DNA of 64,000 nucleotides, taken from Carboxylicivirga linearis. Lineage in GTDB: Bacteria; Bacteroidota; Bacteroidia; Bacteroidales; Marinilabiliaceae. A program made the position numbers and the translations under genes. The first letter of the stretch is position 1, and every line of letters begins with the position of its first letter. The stretch lies in the NCBI RefSeq assembly GCF_018271995.1, contig NZ_JAGUCO010000004.1, positions 124,001-188,000 on the forward strand, written 5' to 3'. The notes beneath the pieces were generated by a model. The model made no database searches. It saw only the letters and a program-made list of their open reading frames with translations, and was not told where the DNA came from. Shown here piece by piece: positions 8,803 to 17,449 of the stretch.

Positions 8803-9903
8803 TTATTTCACTTTAATTTTCTTAGCAATACTCTTTGGCAACGCATCTTTATGAATCATCACCGAAACCGTATGCAAACGCACATAACTCTCCGACATAT
8901 TTAAATATCCACCAAAGGCATTACTTTTTTCGCCCCAACTATTTTTTGTTTTGTAATAGACTGTTCCATTCTGATCTTTAACCATTCCGGTTATATGCAT
9001 TAAATGATCATCGGTGGACTGCCATGACAGAAAAGCCTCCTGACGAATTGCTGGTGTAATACTTTTCTCAGCCTGAGGTTCAAATCCCTTGCTTTCATCA
9101 GCAGGAACCAAAGCAACACCTTCCTTATGTGAAAAGAACTTCTCGCTTACATCGCCATCCCACACCATTGAATAACCATTAGCCAATGCATTATTAATAA
9201 CCTCCATTAATTCATCCAGTGGCAGATTATAAAATCGGTCGTGCGACCAGTTATCAGGAATTTCCAGATCAACTAGCTTATAATATGGGTAGTTTGTGTA
9301 AGAAGTCAATTCAATATAATCATCAGGATTAATCTTCATCTTTGCAGCAAATTCCTGAGGTGTCTTTCCATCTACTTTTTCAGGAATTTCTCCTAAATAA
9401 TTATCCAGCACACTGCCTAACACTTCATACCAAACAGGATTTGGGGAAGCCGAACGTTGACTGATAAAATTATCCAACAATACTTTTTGTGATAACTCCA
9501 ACTCGGTATGATTGTGTGGTTTGCTTACTTCTCTGCGACCCGGATACGCCTCTTCTGTTGCCATACCATATGCACGGATACTATTCATCACATCATGAGC
9601 CAAACCTCCCTGACTAAAATTACCCTTTCCGTGCAACATCACATATTTTTGAGCTTTTTTAGGATATACATAGCGAACAAAATACATCTCCGACAAGTCC
9701 AGTTCTGGCCCTCCAAGGCGTATAACTTCCGTTTCAACAAACGAAGTGGTACTAAAAGCCCAACATGTACCTGTTCTATCCTGACTTTTTACAGGTGTTG
9801 TTTTGATGTTGTAAACATCAGTAAATTCAAATTTTGATTCGTTCTGGGCATTGACATTTGCAATCAACACCAACCCCAGCAACAGGTTAATAATTCGTTT
9901 CAT
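8803..9903 (-). CDS. Secreted C1 papain-like peptidase (bleomycin hydrolase/PepC type)
   Basis: 366-residue cysteine peptidase of the C1B (aminopeptidase C/bleomycin hydrolase) type. The catalytic set is visible: oxyanion Gln41, Cys47 in GTCWAF, His303 in HLMHITG and Asn321 in KNSWG. Unlike classical cytosolic PepC it has a signal peptide (hydrophobic residues 5-15, cleavage near ANVNAQ), so it probably works in the periplasm or outside. It is a monocistronic minus-strand gene between a bidirectional terminator and the terminator of the upstream aminopeptidase gene. The family is certain; the peptide substrate is unknown. Confidence 0.88.
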   Translation of the reverse strand: MKRIINLLLGLVLIANVNAQNESKFEFTDVYNIKTTPVKSQDRTGTCWAFSTTSFVETEVIRLGGPELDLSEMYFVRYVYPKKAQKYVMLHGKGNFSQGGLAHDVMNSIRAYGMATEEAYPGRREVSKPHNHTELELSQKVLLDNFISQRSASPNPVWYEVLGSVLDNYLGEIPEKVDGKTPQEFAAKMKINPDDYIELTSYTNYPYYKLVDLEIPDNWSHDRFYNLPLDELMEVINNALANGYSMVWDGDVSEKFFSHKEGVALVPADESKGFEPQAEKSITPAIRQEAFLSWQSTDDHLMHITGMVKDQNGTVYYKTKNSWGEKSNAFGGYLNMSESYVRLHTVSVMIHKDALPKSIAKKIKVK

Positions 9904-9929
9904 TCTTTAATGATTTTGGTTTATCAGAT

Positions 9930-9957
9930 AAAAAAATGAGCTCCGGGAAGAGCTCAT
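9930..9957 (-). terminator. Terminator of aminopeptidase P gene
   Basis: 8-bp stem ATGAGCTC/GAGCTCAT with a 6-nt loop, followed by T residues on the minus strand. Confidence 0.85.
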
Positions 9958-10015
9958 CCAAATATAGTCTTTTTTTAATTTCTCCTTCAACAAGCGTAGG
10001 CAGCACTATTTACTT

Positions 10016-11404
10016 TCAACCTTTTACAGTAGCTTCCACCTCATCGATGGTAATTGGAATTCTTTCTCCTAAAATACGACAACCATTTTCTGTTATCAGT
10101 ATATCATCTTCCAGGCGAATGCCTCCAAAATCCTTATAGGTTTCCACTTTATCGTAATTGATAAAATTGGTGAATTTACCTTCAGCCTTCCAGGTATCAA
10201 TTAAAGCAGGAATAAAATAGATACCAGGCTCGTTGGTTACCACCCAATTTTTCTCTAAAGTACGACCCAAACGCAAGGCTGACAACCCAAACTGAGAGCT
10301 GCGTTCCATCTCATCCATATATCCCACCAAAGTATCGTTATAATCTTCCATATCATGCACATCCAAGCCAAGCATATGGCCTAAACCATGCGGAAAGAAC
10401 ATAGCATGTGCTCCTTGGGCGACCGCTTCATCTACATCACCTTTCATCAATCCCAAATCCTTCAATCCCGAAGCAATTGTTCGTGCTGCCACCAAATGGC
10501 ATTCTTTATAAGTAATTCCTGGCTTAGTGGCTTCGCGAGCTGTATCATTGGCAGCCAACACTATTTCGTATATCTCTTTCTGACGCTGCGAGAACTTACC
10601 TCCAACAGCAGTGGTTCTGGTATGATCGGTTGCATAATGCAAAGGCGATTCACTTCCAGCATCCACCAAAAGAAGATCACCATTTCGCAAGATATTTCCG
10701 TGATTGTGATTATGAAGTGTTTCTCCTCTTTTGCTGCAGATAATAGGAAAAGAAACCATTCCACCGCCCGACATTGATACACCTTCTAACACTCCGGTAA
10801 TCTCTTGTTCACTTACTCCATCGTGTGCCATCATCATGGCTGTAGTATGCATTTTATAGGCAGTAGCCATGTGACGCTCCATCTCCTCTATTTCACAAGG
10901 TTCTTTGACTGAACGAATAGCAATGCAAGCTTTAGTTAACTCTAACGAAGCCATCTCTTTTACCTTTGAGTGATGAACATCGAGCAAATCACTCAACAGC
11001 ATTATATTTTCACCTCGGTATGGCGGATTGAAATGGATTTTTCGTCCTTGTTTAACAGCATCTCCGATGACTTTAGTCAAATCAGTCATTGGCTTAACAT
11101 TCTCAACTCCTACCTGAGCGGCTTTCTCAACCATTGTTGGCTGAGGTCCCATCCATATTATGTGACCCAATGAAATATCATCACCAAACAGATATTCCTT
11201 ATTATTATCAATGTCGATAATGGCTGCATGGTTCTGCAAATCAATTCCAAAAAAATATAAGAATGTACTATCCTGACGGAAATGATAAACATTATCAGCA
11301 TAGTTCATGGGAGAATCGTTGTTACCCAACATCAGTATGATACCAGATTCAACTCTAGATTGCAGCTTTTTTCTGCGATTTATATATACGTCTTTTGAAA
11401 ACAT
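10016..11404 (-). CDS. pepP: Aminopeptidase P family protein (Xaa-Pro aminopeptidase)
   Basis: M24B metallopeptidase of 462 residues that removes an N-terminal residue preceding proline. The pita-bread domain carries the metal ligands: DAGSESPLHYATDHTRT (two Asp), HGLGHMLGLDVHD (His), NEPGIYF (Glu) and GIRLEDDILIT (Glu). The N-terminal creatinase-like domain begins with a segment typical of PepP (NNDSPMNYADNVYHFRQDS). There is no signal peptide, so it is cytosolic. The start at 11404 gives MFSKDVYINRRKKL, a usual start for the family. It forms a single-gene unit with its own terminator. Confidence 0.93.
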   Translation of the reverse strand: MFSKDVYINRRKKLQSRVESGIILMLGNNDSPMNYADNVYHFRQDSTFLYFFGIDLQNHAAIIDIDNNKEYLFGDDISLGHIIWMGPQPTMVEKAAQVGVENVKPMTDLTKVIGDAVKQGRKIHFNPPYRGENIMLLSDLLDVHHSKVKEMASLELTKACIAIRSVKEPCEIEEMERHMATAYKMHTTAMMMAHDGVSEQEITGVLEGVSMSGGGMVSFPIICSKRGETLHNHNHGNILRNGDLLLVDAGSESPLHYATDHTRTTAVGGKFSQRQKEIYEIVLAANDTAREATKPGITYKECHLVAARTIASGLKDLGLMKGDVDEAVAQGAHAMFFPHGLGHMLGLDVHDMEDYNDTLVGYMDEMERSSQFGLSALRLGRTLEKNWVVTNEPGIYFIPALIDTWKAEGKFTNFINYDKVETYKDFGGIRLEDDILITENGCRILGERIPITIDEVEATVKG

Positions 11405-11505
11405 GCGAACTGTATTTTGAATTAGGATTTCAAGATACCGCTTTTCTCAGAGCTTGAATATGACAATTGTTTGATTATCTGATTTCCGATTAATTGGCTA
11501 ATTGT

Positions 11506-11895
11506 TTAATTAGCAAATCGTCTATCTGCCACAATCATAAGAGCTTCTTCGCGGATAATTTCAGGTGGGTTAATACTGCGAGCTTGTAAACTTTTTAACC
11601 AGGCTGCCACCTCACGTTCTCTAAGAGTGTATAATACTTCTCTGAATTCTTCTATTTGCTCATCGGAGTAGCTATCCGGCTTTTTACTTTTGTAGTTATC
11701 CAACTCCTCATCTTCAAAGTATTCTGCTTTCCCATCTGCACTTAGCAGACTATCAGACTCACAAACCTCGTGAGCACCGCAACAGTCATCAGGCACTTCA
11801 ACCTTACTTTCTTCCTCTTCGCCTGGTTTTGATTTGCGTGAAAAAATCACTGCCACAATCAAGGCCAAAACGATTCCTAACACTAAATAAATCAT
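11506..11895 (-). CDS. Small membrane-anchored protein of unknown function
   Basis: 129 residues from the ATG at 11895. An N-terminal membrane segment (MIYLVLGIVLALIVAVIF) is followed by a charged acidic linker, a CCGAHEVCE motif that could bind metal, and a helical C-terminal part ending in REEALMIVADRRFAN. I do not recognise a function. A longer in-frame start exists at 11952, but a TATTTTTG -7 box at 11900-11907 lies only a few bases before the chosen ATG, which would make the mRNA almost leaderless. It lies downstream of the arsenic operon on the same strand with no clear functional link. Confidence 0.7.
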   Translation of the reverse strand: MIYLVLGIVLALIVAVIFSRKSKPGEEEESKVEVPDDCCGAHEVCESDSLLSADGKAEYFEDEELDNYKSKKPDSYSDEQIEEFREVLYTLREREVAAWLKSLQARSINPPEIIREEALMIVADRRFAN

Positions 11896-11899
11896 GCTG

Positions 11900-11907
11900 C
11901 AAAAATA
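11900..11907 (-). promoter_or_regulatory. -7 box of the small membrane protein gene
   Basis: TATTTTTG on the minus strand, 4 bp before the ATG at 11895. No convincing -33 element was found. Confidence 0.35.
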
Positions 11908-11987
11908 ATCATTTGACAAGACATAAAAGACAGAAAGCAGAAGATTGTTCATATATCTCCTGCTTTCTTTTTATTTGATTCTTCTGA

Positions 11988-13016
11988 TTAGTACTTCCAG
12001 CGATTAGCCAAAGCCACCAACGAAAGCATTACCGGTACCTCAACCAAAACTCCAACAACCGTTACCAAGGCTGCAGGTGAATGTAACCCAAACAGAGCAA
12101 TAGCAACTGCCACTGCCAACTCAAAAAAGTTACTGGCCCCAATCATAGCTGCTGGCGAACAAACAGCATGGGGCAATTTTAGTTTTCGTCCTCCAAACCA
12201 TGCCACAAAAAAGATAAAATACGTTTGTAATGTAAGCGGAATAGCTACCAAAAGAATGATTAATGGCTGACTAGTAATATTATGCCCTTGAAAAGCAAAC
12301 AGCAGAACCAAAGTTGCCAATAGTGCAATAATACTTACAGGTTTAAACTTAGGAAGAAAGGTTTGGGTAAACCACTTTTCTCCTTTTCTCTTAATTAACA
12401 TTCTATTGGTGATAGTTCCGGCCAACAATGGAACAACAACAAATACCACCACACTTACCACCAATGTATCATATGGAATAGTTATATTGGTTATTCCCAA
12501 TAAAAGTCCGACAATAGGCACAAAGGCTACTAAAATAATCAAATCGTTTACCGATACCTGAACCAAGGTATAATTTGGATCTCCATCTGTAAGATAAGAC
12601 CACACAAAAACCATTGCGGTGCATGGCGCTGCTCCCAATAAAATAGCACCTGCAATGTATTCGCCGGCCTGCGACGGATCGATAAAAGCAGCATATAGCT
12701 TATCGAAGAAGATCCATGCAAAAAAGGCCATAGTGAAAGGTTTGATTACCCAGTTAACTACCAAAGTAAGAATTAAACCTTTCGGTCGTTTACCTACATT
12801 TTTAATACTGGTAAAATCCACTTGAAGCATCATTGGGTAAATCATCAACCATACCAAAACTGCCACCAATACATTTACACCTGAAACTTCCAACCCACTT
12901 ATTACATTAACTGCATCTCCAAAAAAATGTCCGATGATAATTCCTGCAGCAATGCACAAGGCTACCCATATGGTGAGATACTTCTCAAAGAATCCAATTT
13001 GTTTTTTCTGTTCCAT
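11988..13016 (-). CDS. acr3: ACR3-family arsenite efflux transporter
   Basis: Integral membrane protein of 342 residues with about ten hydrophobic segments, of the ACR3 (bile/arsenite/riboflavin) family that exports arsenite using the proton gradient. The invariant cysteine of membrane segment 4 is present (Cys132 in [20 protein letters not shown]), as is the conserved Glu in [11 protein letters not shown] near residue 300. It is the last gene of the ars operon, 3 bp after arsM. NCBI often names such genes arsB, but the sequence is ACR3, not the unrelated ArsB antiporter. Confidence 0.95.
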   Translation of the reverse strand: MEQKKQIGFFEKYLTIWVALCIAAGIIIGHFFGDAVNVISGLEVSGVNVLVAVLVWLMIYPMMLQVDFTSIKNVGKRPKGLILTLVVNWVIKPFTMAFFAWIFFDKLYAAFIDPSQAGEYIAGAILLGAAPCTAMVFVWSYLTDGDPNYTLVQVSVNDLIILVAFVPIVGLLLGITNITIPYDTLVVSVVVFVVVPLLAGTITNRMLIKRKGEKWFTQTFLPKFKPVSIIALLATLVLLFAFQGHNITSQPLIILLVAIPLTLQTYFIFFVAWFGGRKLKLPHAVCSPAAMIGASNFFELAVAVAIALFGLHSPAALVTVVGVLVEVPVMLSLVALANRWKY

Positions 13017-13019
13017 ACT

Positions 13020-13817
13020 TTATTTCGTCCCCACAACAGTAATACTAAAAATACCCGCTCCGTTTGTTTTGAATTGATTAAGTTCTTCTTTAGAGATATA
13101 TTTCAGAAGAATATCATCGGGCACTATTATTACTTTCTCTTTTTTAATTTCTATATTTTTAAATCCAATTTCACTAACCACATTCAGATAATCGTCTTTT
13201 TGAATTGCCCCGGAAACACATCCGGCATACATCTCGGCTGCACTCTGCAATTCTGACGGCAATTCACCTATTAAAACCACATCTGAAATAGAAAAATGAC
13301 CTCCATCCTTTAAAACCCTGAAGATTTCTGAAAAAGCTTTTTCTTTATTGGGAACCAAATTTAAAACACAATTACTCACCACCACGTCATATTCGTTTTC
13401 AGGCAAAGGCATATCTTCAATATCACCTTTCACAAATTTAACATTGGTATAATTGAGCTTTAAAGCATTTGCTTTGGCTTTTTCCAACATTTCATCAGTA
13501 AAGTCAATGCCAGTAACCTTGCCTTCTGCACCCACTAACTGACGTGCAACGAAACAATCATTGCCCGCTCCACTTCCTAAATCAAGAACTGAGTCACCTT
13601 GATTAATACCCGCATATTCCGTTGGCAAACCACAACCCAATCCTAAATCAGCTTCCGGGTTATAGCCTTTCAGCTCATCATAACTATCAGCAAAATTGCT
13701 ATAATCAACCTCTCCGCAACAATTGGTACTGCCACAACACGAAGTAGTGTTATTGCCTTTGTTGGCAATTTGGCCGTACTTTTCTTTTACAATTAATTTT
13801 AAATCTTCAGGTTTCAT
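13020..13817 (-). CDS. arsM: Arsenite methyltransferase
   Basis: SAM-dependent As(III) methyltransferase of 265 residues. The SAM-binding motif is LDLGSGAGND (78-87). The three cysteines expected to hold arsenite are Cys62 (GLGCGLP), Cys150 (SNCVLNL) and Cys200 (AGCVSGA); the last two are 50 residues apart as in characterised ArsM. Two N-terminal cysteine pairs (27/28 and 33/34) add further thiols. It methylates arsenite to volatile or less retained species. It is 15 bp after arsC and 3 bp before acr3, so the operon combines reduction, methylation and efflux. Confidence 0.95.
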   Translation of the reverse strand: MKPEDLKLIVKEKYGQIANKGNNTTSCCGSTNCCGEVDYSNFADSYDELKGYNPEADLGLGCGLPTEYAGINQGDSVLDLGSGAGNDCFVARQLVGAEGKVTGIDFTDEMLEKAKANALKLNYTNVKFVKGDIEDMPLPENEYDVVVSNCVLNLVPNKEKAFSEIFRVLKDGGHFSISDVVLIGELPSELQSAAEMYAGCVSGAIQKDDYLNVVSEIGFKNIEIKKEKVIIVPDDILLKYISKEELNQFKTNGAGIFSITVVGTK

Positions 13818-13832
13818 AGTTTGGCTTTTAGG

Positions 13833-14255
13833 TTATTTACCTTTCATATTTTCAAGGTAGTATTGATAAAATTGCTCTTTAATTTCATCACGTACCCGGT
13901 GAAATTCACTCATAATAAATTCATCAGTTCCCACAGCATGCGATGGATCATCAAAACCAATATGAACCCTGTTTTTTACATTCCCAACAAAGGCAGGGCA
14001 GCTCTCGTTAGCACCTCCACAAACTGTAATTACAAAATCCCATTTTTCATCCAGATACTTCGATACAGAATCGCTGGTGTGACCACTAATATCGATTCCG
14101 ATTTCACTCATTACCTGAACTGCTTTGGCATTTAATTTACCTGAGGCTTCTGTTCCAGCAGAAAAAACCTGCAAATCTTTGTCGAACGATTGCAAAAACC
14201 CATGAGCCATTTGGCTTCTACAGCTATTACCGGTGCATAAAATCAATACTTTCAT
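13833..14255 (-). CDS. arsC: Arsenate reductase, thioredoxin-coupled LMW-phosphatase type
   Basis: 140-residue arsenate reductase with the low-molecular-weight phosphatase fold. The CX5R phosphate loop is Cys7-TGNSC-Arg13 at the N-terminus, and the redox cascade cysteines are Cys79 and Cys86, seven residues apart as in the Staphylococcus plasmid enzyme. It reduces arsenate to arsenite with electrons from thioredoxin, supplying substrate for the next two genes. It is 153 bp after arsR. Confidence 0.95.
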   Translation of the reverse strand: MKVLILCTGNSCRSQMAHGFLQSFDKDLQVFSAGTEASGKLNAKAVQVMSEIGIDISGHTSDSVSKYLDEKWDFVITVCGGANESCPAFVGNVKNRVHIGFDDPSHAVGTDEFIMSEFHRVRDEIKEQFYQYYLENMKGK

Positions 14256-14408
14256 TACTTAAATTTTTTGTATCAAGATATGATTATCAATACTAATTGA
14301 TATAACTCTTTATCCTGATAAGTTTTTATTATTTCTATTTTACTCTTTATTACTTTCTAATTTACTATTGCCATAAAATTGTTGACTAGCCATAACTATT
14401 GACTGGAC

Positions 14409-14741
14409 TCAACAATCTGTGCATTCGATGATGCTCAAGCCATCAAAAAAGTCTTTACCCATTTCTTCAAGATGCTTAACCACACTAGGGTTTATACAAT
14501 AATTTGTTTTTACACCTTGTACCGTACCTTGTATTAAACCTGCTTTTCTTAATTCCGCCAAATGCTGGTTAACAGTTGTTCTTCCCAACGGAACCTCATC
14601 TGAAATGTCACCTGTAAAACAGGCATTTTTTGAAGCCAGAAATTTAAGAATCTGCAAACGAGCAGGATGCCCCAAAGCCTTAAAAAGCTGAGCTAACTCC
14701 TGAAGATCGGAATCGAATAATTGATTTTTTGCTTCTGCCAT
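14409..14741 (-). CDS. arsR: ArsR-family arsenic-responsive repressor
   Basis: Winged-helix ArsR/SmtB repressor of 110 residues. The DNA-recognition helix lies around PLGRTTVNQHLAELRKAG. Candidate arsenite thiols are Cys41, a Cys in the NYCINPS segment near residue 90, and the C-terminal ECTDC pair; the canonical ELCVCDL motif is absent, so the sensor site differs from E. coli ArsR. I chose the ATG at 14741 because the upstream ATG at 14765 lies inside the -7 box and operator. It heads the ars operon and should repress itself. Confidence 0.92.
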   Translation of the reverse strand: MAEAKNQLFDSDLQELAQLFKALGHPARLQILKFLASKNACFTGDISDEVPLGRTTVNQHLAELRKAGLIQGTVQGVKTNYCINPSVVKHLEEMGKDFFDGLSIIECTDC

Positions 14742-14753
14742 AATTCTTAATTT

Positions 14754-14797
14754 TGACGTAAACATACGTCATTTATATTTGACGTACAAATACGTCA
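14754..14797 (-). promoter_or_regulatory. ars promoter overlaid by two ArsR-type operators
   Basis: Two perfect 18-bp dyads of form TGACGTA-N4-TACGTCA lie at 14754-14771 and 14780-14797, 26 bp centre to centre. On the minus strand the -33 TTTG (14787-14790) is the core of one dyad and the -7 TATGTTTA (14759-14766) is the core of the other, with 20 bp between. Occupation of either would block RNA polymerase. ArsR is the obvious ligand. Confidence 0.85.
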
Positions 14798-14832
14798 TGT
14801 TAAAAAATTATTAATTGAGAATTTTATGACAT

Positions 14833-14857
14833 AAAAAAAGGGAAGCTAATGCTTCCC
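14833..14857 (-). terminator. trpS terminator
   Basis: Stem GGGAAGC/GCTTCCC with a 4-nt loop, followed by seven T residues on the minus strand. Confidence 0.88.
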
Positions 14858-14885
14858 TCTATATCATTGAATGAATTAATCTATA

Positions 14886-15980
14886 TTAAATATCCATATT
14901 CATTGCAGAGCGAACTTCTTCTAAAGTAGTTTGTGCCACTCCTCTGGCCTCCGCAATTCCTTCACGCAAAATATTTTTTACGAAGTCAATATCATTTTCT
15001 AATTGAGAACGACGTTGACGAATCTCGCGGAAGTGCTCGTTAATAGATTCTGTAACTACTTGTTTTAGTTTACCAGCACCCTGATCTCCAATTTCTTCAG
15101 CTAACTTCTCAGGAGTTCCTCCCGATGCCAATGCAGCAATACGCAGCAAGTTTGCAACTTCAGGACGATTATCAGGATCGTAAGTAATCATACGCTCCGA
15201 ATCAGTCTTAGCCGATTTCACGGCTTTTAAAGTTTCGTCTTCGGTAGCCTTAATCATGATGGTATTGTTTCTACTCTTACTCATCTTCTGACCACCATCC
15301 AATCCAAGAATCATTGGCGTCTCACTCAATAATCCTGTTGGCTCACGGAACACACGCGACTTAAATTTCTTATTGAATCGCTTAGCAATCGTACGCGTCA
15401 ACTCTATGTGTGGTAACTGATCTTTTCCAACAGGAACCACATCACTCTTACAGAAAAGAATATCAGCAGCCTGATGCACTGGATAAGTGTACATACCTGC
15501 ATTAATCACATTTTGCCCTGAAGCCTGAATTTCTTCTTTGATAGTTGGGTTCTTACTTAATTCTGAATTTGATACCAACGAAAGAAAAGGAACTAACAAC
15601 TGATTCAACTCAGGAATATGACTATGAGGGAAAATATGTGTTTTAAACTTGTGAGGATCTAAACCACAAGCTATATAGTCAATAGTCAACTCCAACACAA
15701 ACTTCGAAATATCTTTAAAAACGTCACGATCGGTTAAAACCTGGTAATCTGCAATAACAATAAAAGTTTCAACACCCAAATTCTGTAATCTCACACGATT
15801 TTGCAACGATCCAAAATAATGCCCTATATGAAGATTTCCGGTTGGACGGTCACCTGTAAGCACTCGGTGTTTATGAGGATTAATTTGCAAATCAGCTTCT
15901 AAAGCCTGACTCTTTTTAACAGCAATATCAAACGATGAATTACTGATTCCTTCAGTCTTTTCTGTTGTCATAACATTCAA
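14886..15980 (-). CDS. trpS: Tryptophanyl-tRNA synthetase
   Basis: Class I aminoacyl-tRNA synthetase of 364 residues that charges tRNA-Trp. It shows GDRPTGNLHIGHYFG (HIGH at 51-54) and KMSKS in LGLDGGQKMSKSRN near residue 237. About 37 residues precede the catalytic core, longer than typical TrpRS; an internal ATG at residue 4 is possible, but no later ATG lies before the core, so most of the extension seems real. The sequence is of the streptococcal-like group (TGDRPTG). It is monocistronic with a strong terminator. Confidence 0.96.
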   Translation of the reverse strand: MNVMTTEKTEGISNSSFDIAVKKSQALEADLQINPHKHRVLTGDRPTGNLHIGHYFGSLQNRVRLQNLGVETFIVIADYQVLTDRDVFKDISKFVLELTIDYIACGLDPHKFKTHIFPHSHIPELNQLLVPFLSLVSNSELSKNPTIKEEIQASGQNVINAGMYTYPVHQAADILFCKSDVVPVGKDQLPHIELTRTIAKRFNKKFKSRVFREPTGLLSETPMILGLDGGQKMSKSRNNTIMIKATEDETLKAVKSAKTDSERMITYDPDNRPEVANLLRIAALASGGTPEKLAEEIGDQGAGKLKQVVTESINEHFREIRQRRSQLENDIDFVKNILREGIAEARGVAQTTLEEVRSAMNMDI

Positions 15981-16164
15981 TCAATTAAAGTCAACAACAA
16001 AAATTCACAAATCAAATCTTCTGTTGTTGATATATTATTTATGATTCGGATAGCTCCGAAAACTCTTAATCTTTTTTTTAAGCAGGCACAAAAATGATAA
16101 AAATATAGAAGACTTCCTCAAAAAGCCCTTTAAGAATTCATATACCATTGTGATTTTTAGGAAA

Positions 16165-16605
16165 TCAGAATAAATCAATAACTTTTAAAGTTAGTAAGGC
16201 CCAAACCACATAGCGCACCATTTTTCCCAGCAACATACCAATTGCTGCATTCCAGACATTCACTTTTAACAGACCCAAAAGCACTGCAATTACATCACCC
16301 ACCCCAGGCAGCCAACAGAAAAAGGAAATCCACAATTCCTTAGCAGCAATTCTATTTTGAGTTTTTACAATCTGTTCATGTTTAATTCTCAGGTATTTTT
16401 CAATCCATTCTGTTTTACCCAACCAACCTATGTAATACGAACTCAATCCACCTAACCAATTTCCTAATGTTGCCAAAGCTAGGCTCCAATATAAATCATA
16501 ACCTGTTGCCAACATACCCGACAATATAGCTTCGGAGCTAAAAGGAACCACTGTTGCTGCTAAAAATGAAGCCAAAAAAAGTGCTAAATATCCCGATTCA
16601 AACAT
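16165..16605 (-). CDS. yqaA: YqaA/DedA-like small membrane protein
   Basis: 146-residue membrane protein of the YqaA family, related to DedA/SNARE-associated proteins implicated in envelope lipid homeostasis. Four to five hydrophobic segments are seen. The family signatures are VVPFSSEAILSG, GNWLGGLSSYYIGW and FFCWLPGVGDVIAVLLG with its re-entrant loop glycines and proline. It is a single gene with a TACATTTG -7 box upstream. Function in this organism is unknown. Confidence 0.85.
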   Translation of the reverse strand: MFESGYLALFLASFLAATVVPFSSEAILSGMLATGYDLYWSLALATLGNWLGGLSSYYIGWLGKTEWIEKYLRIKHEQIVKTQNRIAAKELWISFFCWLPGVGDVIAVLLGLLKVNVWNAAIGMLLGKMVRYVVWALLTLKVIDLF

Positions 16606-16626
16606 CTAAACGATCTCAATTTGGGG

Positions 16627-16634
16627 CAAATGTA
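16627..16634 (-). promoter_or_regulatory. -7 box upstream of yqaA
   Basis: TACATTTG on the minus strand, 21 bp before the yqaA ATG; the -33 region is not distinctive. Confidence 0.45.
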
Positions 16635-16732
16635 AAAAAATTAATCACCCTAAGTAAAAAATATTTTCATCACAAAAGCCTTGCCACAAAAGAGATTCAT
16701 AGAAACAATTAAAATTGACTTATAAAAAATAT

Positions 16733-16755
16733 GGTACTTTGTATTGCATAGTACC
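16733..16755 (+). promoter_or_regulatory. Promoter with dyad, probable PadR operator
   Basis: GGTACT (16733-16738) and AGTACC (16750-16755) form a dyad around TTGTATTGCAT. The -7-like TACTTTG (16735-16741) lies inside it, with TTG (16715-16717) 17 bp upstream. The position before a PadR gene suggests autoregulation. Confidence 0.55.
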
Positions 16756-16811
16756 TTCTTTTGTATATATATTTGTATTACCGATATCATTGTTTAAAAT
16801 AGTATTCTGTC

Positions 16812-17087
16812 ATGAGATCAATACATCAAAAACACCTGAAAAGATTTTTGTTAGCGCTAACAATTCTCTCTATTGTCCCATTGAATTACGCTCAAATCTC
16901 AAAAGCAGATTCACTAACAAAGAATAAACCAATGAACAACACAAACAAAGTGGAGTCAGCAAAAACCTCCACCGGGACTATGAAAAAGCCCACCGATTCT
17001 TTAAAAACAAAGAAAGATAGTGTGGATATAAGCCGATGTTTCGAAAACGGATTTTTGTTTAAACAAAAACCCCTTTCCAACATTTAA
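16812..17087 (+). CDS. Small secreted hypothetical protein
   Basis: Possible 91-residue protein with a basic start and hydrophobic segment (RFLLALTILSIVPLNYAQ) like a signal peptide, followed by a Lys/Thr/Ser/Asn-rich low-complexity stretch and no recognisable domain. It lies between the dyad promoter and padR, with 24 bp before padR. It may be a real small exported protein or simply the operon leader. No function can be assigned. Confidence 0.4.
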   Translation: MRSIHQKHLKRFLLALTILSIVPLNYAQISKADSLTKNKPMNNTNKVESAKTSTGTMKKPTDSLKTKKDSVDISRCFENGFLFKQKPLSNI

Positions 17088-17111
17088 AAACAAACCTTTA
17101 AAAAAGCTCTT

Positions 17112-17441
17112 ATGAATGTAGAAAATATAAAAGCACAGATGAGAAAGGGCGTATTAGAATATTGCATCCTTTCTATACTGGCTAACAACGACGCTTATGC
17201 ATCCGACATCATCAACACTTTAAAAGAAGCTAAGATGATTGTGGTTGAAGGAACTTTATACCCGTTGTTGACCCGCCTAAAAAATGCAAAACTATTGAGC
17301 TATCGCTGGGAAGAATCAACACAGGGACCACCTCGAAAATATTACGCTTTAACAGATGAAGGAAAATCATTTTTAAACGAAATGGATACATCCTGGAAAG
17401 AATTAGTTAATGCTGTTGAATTAATCCACCAACCCAAATAA
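17112..17441 (+). CDS. PadR-family transcriptional regulator
   Basis: 109-residue winged-helix regulator of the PadR family. Signatures are MRKGVLEYCILSILANNDAYASDI, the VVEGTLYPLLTRLKNAKLL recognition region, and a wing ending GPPRKYYALTDEG. It belongs to the short PadR-s2 class, with little C-terminal dimerisation domain. Eight bp separate it from the first PspC gene, so it is expected to control this envelope operon, probably through the dyad at 16733-16755. The inducing signal is not evident. Confidence 0.92.
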   Translation: MNVENIKAQMRKGVLEYCILSILANNDAYASDIINTLKEAKMIVVEGTLYPLLTRLKNAKLLSYRWEESTQGPPRKYYALTDEGKSFLNEMDTSWKELVNAVELIHQPK

Positions 17442-17449
17442 TATTTGCC

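Noticed and set aside
11896-11952. N-terminal extension of the small membrane protein (start at 11952)
   Set aside because: A TATTTTTG box lies inside this stretch, and the ATG at 11895 begins directly with the membrane anchor.
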